DNA from: Janibacter cremeus
GTDB lineage: Bacteria; Actinomycetota; Actinomycetes; Actinomycetales; Dermatophilaceae
DNA length: 64,000 nt
Reading direction: 5' to 3'
Assembly (NCBI RefSeq): GCF_029395675.1
Contig: NZ_CP115184.1
Location: 2,666,001-2,730,000, forward strand
Shown here piece by piece: positions 51,847-60,621 of this stretch (positions within the stretch are counted from its first letter, which is position 1; each line of letters opens with the position of its first letter). Below the pieces are notes generated by a model. It had not been told where the DNA came from and did not search any database. It was given only the letters and a program-made list of their open reading frames with translations. The position numbers were made by a program, and so were the translations under genes.

Positions 51847-52596
51847 TCAGCGCGACAGGAACTGCGTGAAGCGCTCGCGCGTCTCGGGGTTCATCGACAG
51901 CCAGCTGATCATGTTCGCCTCGTCCTGGCCGACCTCCTCGCGGATGAGGTCCGCGCTCGCGCGGATCAGGCTGCGGGCCCGGCCGTAGGCCTCGGACGCG
52001 CCCGCGACCCACATCCCGGCGATCTCGCGCGCCCGGACACCCGGGTCCGCGGCGACCTCCGTCACCAGGCCCTGCTCGAGCGCCTGCGCGGTCGACATCG
52101 GCGCGCCGAGCAGCGCGAAGGCCAGCGCCCGCTGCTGCCCGAGGACGCGGGGCAGTGACCCCGAGGCCCCGCAGTCGGGGGACAGCCCGATGTTCGGGTA
52201 GGCGAAGACGAACTTCGTGCCCTCCGCGGCGATGATGACGTCGGCGGCGAGCATGATGCCCAGGCCGCCGCCCGCGACGGCTCCCTGCACGGCGGCGACG
52301 ACCGGCTTGGCCATCGACTCGAGCGTCTGCACGGCCGAGTCCGCCGTCTGGGCGAGCTCGCGGACGTAGCCGCTCGGCTCCTCCTCGCCGGCGAAGGCAG
52401 CGACGTCGCCCCCGCCGCAGAACCGTGCGCCGGCCCCGCTGAGGACCACGGCACGCACCGCGTCGTCCTCGGCTGCGTTGGTCGCCGCCTCCCCGAGCGC
52501 GACTGCGAGCGGCATGTCGATCGTGTTGGCGGACTCGGGACGGTTGAGCTCGATGTGAGCGATCCCGTCCGCGACGGTGTAGGTGACTTCTGTCAT
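51847..52596 (-). CDS. PaaG-like enoyl-CoA hydratase/isomerase
   Basis: 249 aa. ARFCGGGDVAAF and GAVAGGGLGIMLAADVI are crotonase motifs. At the catalytic site YPNIGLSPDCGASGSLPRVLG an Asp stands where hydratases have Glu, as in PaaG-type isomerases. So an enoyl-CoA isomerase role is likelier than hydration. AGGAGG precedes the ATG, which overlaps the thiolase stop by one base (TGATG). Confidence 0.84.
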   Translation of the reverse strand: MTEVTYTVADGIAHIELNRPESANTIDMPLAVALGEAATNAAEDDAVRAVVLSGAGARFCGGGDVAAFAGEEEPSGYVRELAQTADSAVQTLESMAKPVVAAVQGAVAGGGLGIMLAADVIIAAEGTKFVFAYPNIGLSPDCGASGSLPRVLGQQRALAFALLGAPMSTAQALEQGLVTEVAADPGVRAREIAGMWVAGASEAYGRARSLIRASADLIREEVGQDEANMISWLSMNPETRERFTQFLSR

Positions 52597-53768
52597 CAGA
52601 CCCTCCTGAAGAGTGCGGCGAGGGCCTGGCCCCCACCGATGCACATGGTGACGATGCCGTACTCGAGGTCGTTGCGCACCATGTGCTTGGCGGCGCGCAC
52701 GGTGAGGATGGCGCCGGTCGCACCGACGGGGTGGCCGAGCGCGATGGCCCCGCCGTAGGGGTTGACCCGCGCCGGGTCCAGGCCGGTGTCGCGGATGACG
52801 GCGACGGCCTGGGAGGCGAAGGCCTCGTTGAGCTCGATGACGCCGACATCCGAGGGCTGCAGCCCCGTCTTCGCGAAGAGCGCCTTGAGCGCGTGCGTCG
52901 GCGCGTAGCCCATGAGCTCCGGCTCCATGGCGGCCGTGGTGACCGCCTCGAGGCTGACGAGCCCGGTCAGGCCGCGCTCCTTGACGGCGGACTCACGGCC
53001 GAGCACGACGGCTCCGGCGCCGTCGTTGATGCCGGAGGCGTTGCCGGCGGTGACCGTGCCGTCCTTGCTGAAGGCCGGACGCAGCTTCGCCAGGGTCTCC
53101 AGGGTGGTGTCCGGCTTGGGGTGCTCGTCCGTGTCGGCGGTGAAGGGCTTGCGGCCCCCGACCTCGACGGCCGTGATCTCCTCGGCGAAGGCGGCCCGCG
53201 CCTCGGGGGTCGCGGCACGACGCTGCGACTCGAGCGCGAACTCGTCCTGCTCCTCGCGGGAGACGCCGTACTTCGTCGCGACGTTCTCCGCGGTGACACC
53301 CATGTGGATGTCGTGGAAGGGGTCGGTGAGCATGAGGACGGTGCCGTCCTCGAGCGCCCGGTTGCCCAGCTTGTAGCCGTTGCGGGCACCGAAGTCGTAG
53401 AACGGCATCCGCGTCATCGACTCGTCGCCACCCGCGAGGGTGAAGTCGAGGTCGTTCCACCGCATCTCCTGCGCGGCGGACCAGATGGCCTGCAGGCCGG
53501 AGCCGCAGAGACGGTTGACGGTGAAGGCGGGGACGTTGGTGGGCAGGCCGGCGGTGACGGCGACCCGGCGGGCGTTGTAGGCGTCCGGGCCGACCTGGCC
53601 GATGCAGCCCATGACCACCTCGGAGATGTCCTCACCGGCCACCCCGGCGCGGGCCAGGGCCTCGCGGCCGGCGATCGCTCCGAGCTCGTAGCCGGGGACG
53701 TCCTTGAACATGCCGCCGAAGCTGCCGGTGGGGGTCCGGGCTCCGTCGACGACGACGATCTTCTCCAC
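52596..53768 (-). CDS. Acetyl-CoA C-acetyltransferase (thiolase)
   Basis: 390 aa from a GTG behind GGAGAGAG. VNRLCGSGLQAIWSAA has the nucleophilic Cys, ELNEAFASQAVAVIRD the substrate loop, and GGAIALGHPVGATGAI and CIGGGQALA the other catalytic residues. Works at the last step of beta-oxidation or in acetoacetyl-CoA formation. Operon with the PaaG-like gene. Confidence 0.92.
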   Translation of the reverse strand: MEKIVVVDGARTPTGSFGGMFKDVPGYELGAIAGREALARAGVAGEDISEVVMGCIGQVGPDAYNARRVAVTAGLPTNVPAFTVNRLCGSGLQAIWSAAQEMRWNDLDFTLAGGDESMTRMPFYDFGARNGYKLGNRALEDGTVLMLTDPFHDIHMGVTAENVATKYGVSREEQDEFALESQRRAATPEARAAFAEEITAVEVGGRKPFTADTDEHPKPDTTLETLAKLRPAFSKDGTVTAGNASGINDGAGAVVLGRESAVKERGLTGLVSLEAVTTAAMEPELMGYAPTHALKALFAKTGLQPSDVGVIELNEAFASQAVAVIRDTGLDPARVNPYGGAIALGHPVGATGAILTVRAAKHMVRNDLEYGIVTMCIGGGQALAALFRRV

Positions 53769-53840
53769 GATGTCTCTCTCCGTTGGTCGGGGAAGGGGGT
53801 CTCCTCCCCAGCATTCCATCCCACCCGATCCCCTCGAGCC

Positions 53841-54350
53841 TCAGCGGGCCAGGAGCGTCACCAGGTCCGTGCGCAGGGTGCTCGGGTCCACGTCGGGTCC
53901 CGGCTCGGTCACGTAGATCTCCCAGAACGGCAGCTGCGGTTGGTGCCCGGCACGCGCGACCGTCTCCATGAACTCCTGCCAGGCCTGTCCCAGTCCGTCG
54001 TAGCCGCCGAAGTACGAGATGGTCGCGATCCGTCCGGCGGGCAGCGTCGAGGCGTAGAAGGTGATGCCGCCCGCCTCGAGCTCGCCGTTGAGCACCTTGT
54101 CCACCGGGAATCCGAGGTCGAAGGTCATCGTCGCCCCGGGGTTGCGGTGGTGCAGCGAGAAGGCGGGGCCGGTCGCGGTCACGTCGAACTCCGTGAGCCC
54201 CGGAACCAGGGCGGAGAAGGTCTCGTCGAAGATCCCGCCCATCTCGTGCGGCGCGACCCCCTCGGTGACGCGCACGACGGTCGGCGTCTCCTCGGCGTCG
54301 AGGTAGGTGACCTCGGTGTGTGGCTCGGCGAGGTAGCTGGGCTCGGTCAC
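53841..54350 (-). CDS. GyrI-like small-molecule-binding domain protein
   Basis: 169 aa from a GTG behind CAGGAG. EVTYLDAEETPTVVRVTEGV, GGIFDETFSALVPGL and PAGRIATISYFGGYDGLGQAWQEF fit the GyrI/SOUL ligand-binding domain of BmrR/AraC effector parts, standing alone without an HTH. Probably binds a hydrophobic compound; role unknown. Confidence 0.7.
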   Translation of the reverse strand: MTEPSYLAEPHTEVTYLDAEETPTVVRVTEGVAPHEMGGIFDETFSALVPGLTEFDVTATGPAFSLHHRNPGATMTFDLGFPVDKVLNGELEAGGITFYASTLPAGRIATISYFGGYDGLGQAWQEFMETVARAGHQPQLPFWEIYVTEPGPDVDPSTLRTDLVTLLAR

Positions 54351-54494
54351 GGCATGCTCCTGTCGTCGGGGTCCGGCATGGTCGTCCGCCTCGATCATCC
54401 TCGTGCCGCGGACGGGATGCCAGCCGGACGGCGCCGCGGCGGTGACCACTGCACGAGCACCTCATGGATCGCCCGCCCCGGCGCCGCCGCGCGC

Positions 54495-55679
54495 TCAGGG
54501 CTGGAGGACCACCTTGATGCAGCCGTCCTCCTTGTCCCGGAAGGTGCGGTAGGCCTCGGGCGCTTCGGCGAGCGGCAGGTGGTGGGTGGCCAGGCCCTCG
54601 ACGTCGAAGACGTCCTCGTCGCGGGAGACCGTCTCCAGCAGCTCGTCGGTCCAGCGCCGCACGTTGGCCTGACCCATCCGCATCGTCACCTGCTTGTCGA
54701 ACATCGTCAGCAGCGGCATCGGGCTCACCATGCCGCCGTAGACGCCACTGAGCGAGATCGTGCCGCCACGCCGGACGCAGTCGATGGCACTGTGCAGGGC
54801 CTCGAGGCGGTCGATGCCCACGGTCTTCATGGCCGCGCGGGCCAGCGGCTTCGGGGTGCGTGTCGTCGCCTTGATGACCGTCTCGGCGATGGGGTTGCCG
54901 TGCGCCTCCATGCCGACGGCGTCGATGACCCGGTCGGCGCCGCGGCCCTGCGTGAGGTCCCGCACGGCGTCACCGAGGTCCTCCACGGTGCGCAGATCGA
55001 GCGTCTCCACGTCGTGGGCCGCGGCCATCGCCAGGCGCTCGTCGACCCGGTCGACCCCGATGACGCGGCCGGCCCCCTGGACCTTCGCGGAGCGGGTGGC
55101 CATCTGGCCGATCGGTCCGAGACCGAGCACGAGGACGGTGTCGCCCTCGCCGATCTCCGCGTACTGCGCGGCCTGCCACGCGGTCGGGAGGACGTCAGAC
55201 AGGTACAGGTAACGCTGGTCCGGCCCGGTGTCCGGGATGCGGACGGGACCGTACTGGGCCTGCGGGACCCGCAGGTACTCGGCCTGGCCTCCCGGGACCG
55301 AGCCGTAGAGGCTGCTGAACCCGAAGAGGGAGGCGCCCATGCCCTGCTCGGTCACCTGGGTGGTCTCGCACTGGGACTGCAGTCCCCGCTCGCACATCCA
55401 GCAGCGCCCGCAGGAGATGTTGAAGGGCACGACGACACGATCCCCCACCTTCAGGTCGCCCGTGTCGGGGCCGACCTCCTCGACGACGCCCATGGCCTCG
55501 TGGCCGAGCACGTCCCCCGGTGAGAGGAAGGGGCCGAGCACGCCGTAGAGGTGCAGGTCCGAGCCGCAGATGGCGGTCGAGGTGACGCGGACGATGGCGT
55601 CGGTCGGCTGCTCGATCCGCGGGTCGGGGACGTCCGTCACCTCGACGGAGTTGTGTGACTGCCAGGTCACGGCCTTCAT
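54495..55679 (-). CDS. Zinc-dependent alcohol dehydrogenase (FdhA-like)
   Basis: 394 aa. Catalytic zinc region AICGSDLHLYG and VLGHEAMGVVEEVG; structural zinc in ISCGRCWMCERGLQSQCE (four Cys); NAD fold VLVLGLGPIGQMATRS. The long insertion KATTRTPKPLARAAMKTVGIDRLEAL is typical of glutathione-independent formaldehyde/polyol dehydrogenases. AGGAGG precedes the ATG. Monocistronic. Confidence 0.89.
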   Translation of the reverse strand: MKAVTWQSHNSVEVTDVPDPRIEQPTDAIVRVTSTAICGSDLHLYGVLGPFLSPGDVLGHEAMGVVEEVGPDTGDLKVGDRVVVPFNISCGRCWMCERGLQSQCETTQVTEQGMGASLFGFSSLYGSVPGGQAEYLRVPQAQYGPVRIPDTGPDQRYLYLSDVLPTAWQAAQYAEIGEGDTVLVLGLGPIGQMATRSAKVQGAGRVIGVDRVDERLAMAAAHDVETLDLRTVEDLGDAVRDLTQGRGADRVIDAVGMEAHGNPIAETVIKATTRTPKPLARAAMKTVGIDRLEALHSAIDCVRRGGTISLSGVYGGMVSPMPLLTMFDKQVTMRMGQANVRRWTDELLETVSRDEDVFDVEGLATHHLPLAEAPEAYRTFRDKEDGCIKVVLQP

Positions 55680-55714
55680 GGTTGCCTCCTGATGGGTCGG
55701 GGTACCCCACCCCG

Positions 55715-56551
55715 CTACCCGGTCGGCGGCTGCCCAACCGGGGGCCGCCCCCCTTCGTCCAGACGGGCGCGACCCTCGGCCCACGAGATGTCGGCGATCT
55801 CGCTCCAGTCGTGCCACCGGGCCTTGCGGTGCAACGCCCCCACGAAGCGGTCGATGACGAGGGGCCCCTCCTGCTCCGAGGTGGAGTAGCCGAGGGTCGA
55901 GCCGACGGCGCGGGGACCGACGAGGAGCCGCGTCAACCGAAGGGTGCCAAGCGCGTCCCTGCGTCGGGTGACGGCGCATCCCTCGATGTCGCTGATCCGC
56001 CCCAGGTCCCGGCCGTCGGCGTCGACGACCGCCATCCGGAGCAGCTCGGTCAGGCGGTGGCGCTCGCCCGTCGATCCCGGCTCCGGCACGGGGATGCCTT
56101 CATCGCCCGCCCACGGGGGCTCTTCCGCGTCATCGGACGTCGGGTGCCCTGCGCCCCGCGCGCCGGGGATGCGCTCGATGAGGTGCTTGCGTAGCCAGTT
56201 CTCCAGGCCGAAGGAGGTGAGCAGGGCGTCTCGGGCGGCGGTGGTCACGACGATGTCGGAGCGGACCTCGAGCACCTCCTCCAGCGGGACGAGCACCGCG
56301 CCCGACGCGGCCGGGTCGCTGAGTCGCCGCCACATGGCCCAGCCCCACCGGCCGAGCACGCCGGGGTAGCGCGGGGCGAGGGCCGTGATTCCGACCATCA
56401 GCGCCTCCACCAGGAGGTCCCCACCGTCCTCCCGCACGGCGAGGTCGTCGACCTTGCCGAGGAAGCGGCCGTCCTCGTCGACGATCTGGTGGTCGAGGAG
56501 TCGGATGACGACGCTCGTGTCGAAGGCCGTCGGGTTGGAGTCCTGGCTCAT
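55715..56551 (-). CDS. PRC-barrel protein linked to the Nramp transporter
   Basis: 278 aa. Two PRC-barrel-like halves: LLDHQIVDEDGRFLGKVDDLAV near the N-terminus and RMAVVDADGRDLGRISDIEG near residue 180, separated by an acidic region. No membrane segment. It follows the transporter by one base, so it is in the same message. Such proteins occur beside metal transporters and may bind metal or RNA as a regulatory subunit; not established. Confidence 0.7.
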   Translation of the reverse strand: MSQDSNPTAFDTSVVIRLLDHQIVDEDGRFLGKVDDLAVREDGGDLLVEALMVGITALAPRYPGVLGRWGWAMWRRLSDPAASGAVLVPLEEVLEVRSDIVVTTAARDALLTSFGLENWLRKHLIERIPGARGAGHPTSDDAEEPPWAGDEGIPVPEPGSTGERHRLTELLRMAVVDADGRDLGRISDIEGCAVTRRRDALGTLRLTRLLVGPRAVGSTLGYSTSEQEGPLVIDRFVGALHRKARWHDWSEIADISWAEGRARLDEGGRPPVGQPPTG

Positions 56552-56552
56552 C

Positions 56553-57782
56553 TCACTGCCCCATCTTCGTCAGGATCATCAGGGGGATCGACGCGGCCGA
56601 GGCCAGCATGACGGGGACGAGCACGGCGCTGCCCAGCACGTTGGCCAAGCGTCCGTTGACGCTCTCGCCCATGTAGGTGCGGTCGTTGGCGACGATGAGG
56701 ATCGGCACGTACGTCAGCGGCAGCGCGAGGGCGCTGAAGACGACCGAGTACTCCGTGAGCATCACCGGGTCGACCGTCGTCAGCAGCAGACCGGCGCCGA
56801 AGATGCAGATGAAGAGCAGGATGGTGTGGAAGCGGGCGGCGTGCAGCGGCTGCTCGAACTTGCCCCACTGCCAGCCGAAGTACTGGCAGATGCTGTAGCC
56901 GACCGACAGCCCCGTCTCGCAGGCGGCGCCGAAGGTGGCGGCGAAGATGCCGAGGATGGCGAAGACGATGCCGAGCTTGCCCGTCGACTCCGCGACCGGG
57001 AGCACGATCTGGCTCAGGTCGCCCACCTGGATCGAGCGGGGGAGCAGGACCGCGGTCGCCCCGGCCATGATCGACAACGACAGCACCGCTCCGATCGGGA
57101 ATCCGAGCAGGACGTTGAGGCGCATCGTCGGCAGGTGCTTCTTCGTCCACTTCTCCTCGACGCCGCCGGAGGAGAAGAAGAACACCTCGTAGGGCGTCAT
57201 CGTCGCCCCGAACATCGCGACCGCGTAGTACCAGTAGGTGGGGACCCCCTCGGGCAGGGGCATCTCGGCCCGGCTGGCCTGCTGCCACATCTGCGACCAG
57301 TCGGGGGAGAGCTGCCAGACCGCGACCGCGAAGACGACCAGCGCCAAGCCACCCAGACCGAAGGTGTCCTCGAGCGCGGAGAACTTCACCCGCCAGAACA
57401 CGATCCACAGCAGCGCGGCCACGACCGGGATCCACAGGTACGTGTTGACGCTCGTGGCCAGCTGCAGGGCGAGGGCGATGCCACCGATCTCCGCGCAGAA
57501 GGTCAGCAGCGTCACGCCCATCGACGCGAGCAGGTTGACCAGCCCCACGCGGGGACCGAAGCGCTCCCGGACGAGGTCGAAGGTGGGTCGCCCGCACACT
57601 GCGGAGACCCGTCCGCTCATCTCGGCGAAGACGCAGATGGAGATGGTGCCCAGGACGATGACCCAGGCCAACGACATGCCGAAGCGGGAGCCGACGACCC
57701 CGGCGGTGACGATGTCACCGATGTCGACGAAGCCGCCGATGGCGGTGAGGAAGCCGAGGAGGAGACCGAGGACCTTCTTCAT
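56553..57782 (-). CDS. Divergent Nramp-family metal transporter
   Basis: 409 aa, about eleven membrane segments with Nramp topology. In the first segment the canonical DPGN is DIGD (GGFVDIGDIVTAGV), and the sixth segment reads GATMTPYEVFFFSS instead of the MPH-containing form, so both metal-binding helices are altered. Family members with changed sites transport Mg2+ or other ions rather than Mn/Fe. The ATG overlaps the lipoprotein stop by 4 nt. Substrate by inference only. Confidence 0.8.
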   Translation of the reverse strand: MKKVLGLLLGFLTAIGGFVDIGDIVTAGVVGSRFGMSLAWVIVLGTISICVFAEMSGRVSAVCGRPTFDLVRERFGPRVGLVNLLASMGVTLLTFCAEIGGIALALQLATSVNTYLWIPVVAALLWIVFWRVKFSALEDTFGLGGLALVVFAVAVWQLSPDWSQMWQQASRAEMPLPEGVPTYWYYAVAMFGATMTPYEVFFFSSGGVEEKWTKKHLPTMRLNVLLGFPIGAVLSLSIMAGATAVLLPRSIQVGDLSQIVLPVAESTGKLGIVFAILGIFAATFGAACETGLSVGYSICQYFGWQWGKFEQPLHAARFHTILLFICIFGAGLLLTTVDPVMLTEYSVVFSALALPLTYVPILIVANDRTYMGESVNGRLANVLGSAVLVPVMLASAASIPLMILTKMGQ

Positions 57783-58222
57783 CGCAGGTCCCCCTGCGCC
57801 TTCTCGATGTCGGACGAGACGGAGTCGAGGCCGGCTCGGGCCGAGCGCAGACCCGCGATGTCCCCGCGGCGGGCGGCGATCCGGGCCTCGGCGATGGCGC
57901 TGCTCGCATCCTCGATGAGCGTGAGCACCCGGCGACGGAGGGAGTCGTCGCGAGGGTTGGGGGGTTGGACCTTGCCGAAGCTGGCCGAGATCGGCCCGAT
58001 CGCGTCCTCGGCGTTGCTCAGGCTGGTGTCGGCTGCGGGCCCGGTGATCTTGTCGCTGAGGAGCTGGCTCACCACGAGATGGGCCGTGCGCGTCTCGGAC
58101 AGCGTCGACGTGAGGGCTCGCTCGGCATTCTTGGTGAACGCCCCGGAGTCGATCGCCGGGGCCACGCAGCCGGAGAGTGCGGCGGCGGAGAGCATCGCCC
58201 CCAGGGCCTGGCGGCGGTTCAC
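57779..58222 (-). CDS. Small lipoprotein of the Nramp operon
   Basis: 147 aa from the GTG at 58222. VNRRQALGAMLSAAALSGC is a twin-Arg-like (RRQ) lipoprotein signal ending in LSGC. The mature part is helical, rich in Ser/Ala/Asp (LSDKITGPAADTSLSNAEDAI). No known domain. Its stop overlaps the Nramp start and its start overlaps the stop of a 30-aa membrane peptide, so all are translated together. Confidence 0.65.
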   Translation of the reverse strand: MNRRQALGAMLSAAALSGCVAPAIDSGAFTKNAERALTSTLSETRTAHLVVSQLLSDKITGPAADTSLSNAEDAIGPISASFGKVQPPNPRDDSLRRRVLTLIEDASSAIAEARIAARRGDIAGLRSARAGLDSVSSDIEKAQGDLR

Positions 58223-58311
58223 CGCGGCCGCCTGAGGACGAGGTAGGCGAGGATGGCGACCAGGATCAGCAGCAGCAGCCATCCGAGCGCCAGCGGCCAT
58301 CCCTCGATCAT
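58219..58311 (-). CDS. 30-aa single-span membrane peptide
   Basis: MIEGWPLALGWLLLLILVAI followed by LAYLVLRRPR. One hydrophobic helix with a short basic tail, ending in CGGTGA that overlaps the GTG start of the lipoprotein gene. An upstream in-frame GTG eight codons earlier is an alternative start. Small size and tight coupling suggest a transport-complex subunit; function unknown. Confidence 0.55.
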   Translation of the reverse strand: MIEGWPLALGWLLLLILVAILAYLVLRRPR

Positions 58312-58437
58312 CGGGCCGCGCAGTCTCGTGGGCACAGCATGGCGGTCACCTACCCGAGGCCACCGGCTTCATGCGTGGGCGTCGGGTGGACGGCCCCACC
58401 GCCTCGCTCGGCACATCTGCGTCCGTGCCCACGGACA

Positions 58438-58477
58438 CGCCGGTGGCCGCCACCGGGAGGGGTGACGGCCACCGGCG
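58438..58477 (-). terminator. Hairpin after the transporter small subunit
   Basis: Perfect 11-bp arms CGCCGGTGGCC (58438-58448) / GGCCACCGGCG (58467-58477), 16 bp beyond the stop of the small-subunit gene. Confidence 0.6.
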
Positions 58478-58492
58478 CGGGGGTCCCGGGCC

Positions 58493-58624
58493 TCAGATGA
58501 GGTCTTCGCCCTTCCGCCTCGCGGAGCGCATCTCGCGCACGAAGCCGGTGCAGATGACGGCCAGGATGACGGCGACGATCGCCGGCCACATGAGGATGTA
58601 GATGGTCAGTGCGGTGATGGACAT
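58493..58624 (-). CDS. Putative transporter small subunit, 43 aa
   Basis: MSITALTIYILMWPAIVAVI then LAVICTGFVREMRSARRKGEDLI: one membrane helix and a basic tail, a form I know from short proteins annotated as transporter small subunits next to sodium symporters. The start lies 16 bases past the symporter stop. Not covered by ordinary gene-length thresholds. AGAAGGGACG precedes the ATG. Confidence 0.7.
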   Translation of the reverse strand: MSITALTIYILMWPAIVAVILAVICTGFVREMRSARRKGEDLI

Positions 58625-58639
58625 GTGTGGCGTCCCTTC

Positions 58640-60340
58640 TCAGACGGTCGCGGGCTCGTCGTCGGGGTCGACGACGGGGCGGTTTGTGGACTCGAGGGCA
58701 TCGTCCTCCGGGTCGAAGTCGCCCGTCTTGCGGGCGATGACGTCGAAGTCGAAGGGCTCGCCGCGGGAGGCGAGCGTCATCGCGGCGCAGACGAGGGTCG
58801 AGACCGCGTAGGCCACCAGCGAGCCGGACAGCGCGGCGTAGTCGGCGATGAGGCCGATGGCGAAGGGGGCGAGGACCAGGGCGGCGATCGTGCCCCCGGC
58901 GAGGCCGACCCTCGGTCCGAAGAACCCGAAGAGCATCAGTCCGATGACCACGCCGATCCCGACGACACCGAGCAGCTCGACGACCAGGTCCGTGCCGGTG
59001 GTGCGCGGCAGCCAGCCGAAGCGGACCGGGAGGAACGCGGCGAGGGCGAGGAGCACCGAGACGGTGAAGGCCGAGTTGGTGACCTTCGTCCAGTAGAAGG
59101 ACGCGATGACGGGGAAGACCAGGCAGCCCCAGAGCGCGCCCACGAAGACGAGCAGGTCGAGGATGCTCAGCTCCAGAGCCGCGAACGCGACCGCTGCCGC
59201 CGTCGCCAGGACCATCGTCAGCCGGCCGATGAGCAGCATCGTGCGCGGGCTGACGGTCCGCCCGCTGCGACGCACGCTCACGCCGTAGACGTCGGTCATG
59301 ACGATCGAGGAGAGAGCGGCCAGGTCCGAGTCGGCCGTCGAGGAGAGCGAGCCGATGATCATCACGAAGAAGATGACGATGAGCGGGGTCGCGAGGTGGC
59401 TGGCAGCCAGCTGCGGCAGCAGGTTGTTCGGGTCGCCTCCCGCCGGCTGGACACCGGCGTAGAGGGCGAGGACGCCGAGCATGCCGACGCCGATGACGGT
59501 GGCGCCGTAGCCGATGGTCGCGGTGATGAAGGTCGGCTTGATCAGGTCCTCGCGCACGGCGAAGAGTCGCTGGGCGATCGTCTGGTTGCCGATGGCGTAG
59601 GCGAGGACGGCCGCGATGTACGGGGCGCCCTGCAAGAGGAAGGCCTCCGAGGAGAAGAAGTTGGACTGCTGCGGGGTGAGGTTGGCGGCACCCTCACGCA
59701 GCAGGTCCGTCCCACCGAGGAGGAAGAACAAGGTCGGCACGAGGACGACGACGGCACCGAGCATGGCGACGACCTGGGCGAAGTCGGTCAGCACCGAGGC
59801 GCGGAACCCGGACCAGATCGTGTAGAGGAGCACGCCACCGGCGATCGCGAAGACGCCCTGGATGAAGTTCAGCGGCGACAGCATCGCGATGAGCGCGCCA
59901 CCGGCGATGAAGTTCGACATCAGGGAGATGACGCTCCCGAGGACGTTGGACCCGGCGAGCATCAGCTGGCTCGAGCGGCCGTGGCGCACGGCCATCACCT
60001 GGGCGAGCGTGTGCGCTCGCGGCGCGACGGCGCGGATCCGCTTGCCGAAGGGGTAGATGAACAGGATCATCAGCGCACCCCACAGGCCGTAGTGGATCGG
60101 CCCGGAGATCCCGTAGAGGTACCCGGAGGTGGCGGAGGCGTACATCGAGGACGCCCAGATCCAGGTGGCCGTCATGGAGGCGGCGGAGATGCCGAATCCG
60201 ATGCCGTGACCCGCGGTCATGTAGTCGTCGGCGTTCTCCTTGCCCCGGCTGATCTTGACGGACATGTACATCGTCAGTCCGTAGAAGAGGAGCAGGAGCA
60301 GGATGATGGTCACGATTCCCAATGGGGGCTCGGTAGGCAT
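58640..60340 (-). CDS. Sodium:solute symporter (SSS family)
   Basis: 566 aa, about thirteen membrane segments. GFGISAASMTATWIWASSMYAS, LAYAIGNQTIAQRLFAVRED and FFVMIIGSLSSTADSDLAALSSIV place it in the SSS family, in a subgroup like urea/short-chain acid carriers. The last 30 residues are acidic. AAGGACGGC precedes the ATG. Followed by its small subunit. Substrate not assignable. Confidence 0.87.
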   Translation of the reverse strand: MPTEPPLGIVTIILLLLLFYGLTMYMSVKISRGKENADDYMTAGHGIGFGISAASMTATWIWASSMYASATSGYLYGISGPIHYGLWGALMILFIYPFGKRIRAVAPRAHTLAQVMAVRHGRSSQLMLAGSNVLGSVISLMSNFIAGGALIAMLSPLNFIQGVFAIAGGVLLYTIWSGFRASVLTDFAQVVAMLGAVVVLVPTLFFLLGGTDLLREGAANLTPQQSNFFSSEAFLLQGAPYIAAVLAYAIGNQTIAQRLFAVREDLIKPTFITATIGYGATVIGVGMLGVLALYAGVQPAGGDPNNLLPQLAASHLATPLIVIFFVMIIGSLSSTADSDLAALSSIVMTDVYGVSVRRSGRTVSPRTMLLIGRLTMVLATAAAVAFAALELSILDLLVFVGALWGCLVFPVIASFYWTKVTNSAFTVSVLLALAAFLPVRFGWLPRTTGTDLVVELLGVVGIGVVIGLMLFGFFGPRVGLAGGTIAALVLAPFAIGLIADYAALSGSLVAYAVSTLVCAAMTLASRGEPFDFDVIARKTGDFDPEDDALESTNRPVVDPDDEPATV

Positions 60341-60393
60341 GCCGTCCTTCCGGTGTGGTGTTGTCGGTGTGGCATGCGGAACGTAACCCCGGA

Positions 60394-60419
60394 TGCATAT
60401 GCATTGCCAATGACGGCAA
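60394..60419. promoter_or_regulatory. Palindromes upstream of the symporter
   Basis: TGCATATGCA (60394-60403), directly followed by TTGCC-N6-GGCAA (60404-60419), 54-79 bp upstream of the symporter start in an A+T-richer stretch. Probably an operator/promoter region for the symporter. Confidence 0.4.
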
Positions 60420-60621
60420 ACGGCTCCAAACCGCCCGAGAAGCCGATGTCATCAACGAAAAGTGAATGTTCATGCACCCTGACGGATGTGGCGAACATCA
60501 CCCGTGGGAGCACGTTTTCCGGGACTCCCGGCGGTGAGTCGGTCGCGGTTGACTGCGCCCGACGGCGCTCGTCCACAGGTGGGTCTTGCACGCTTGATGA
60601 GTTGGGGCTTGGCTGTGCCCC

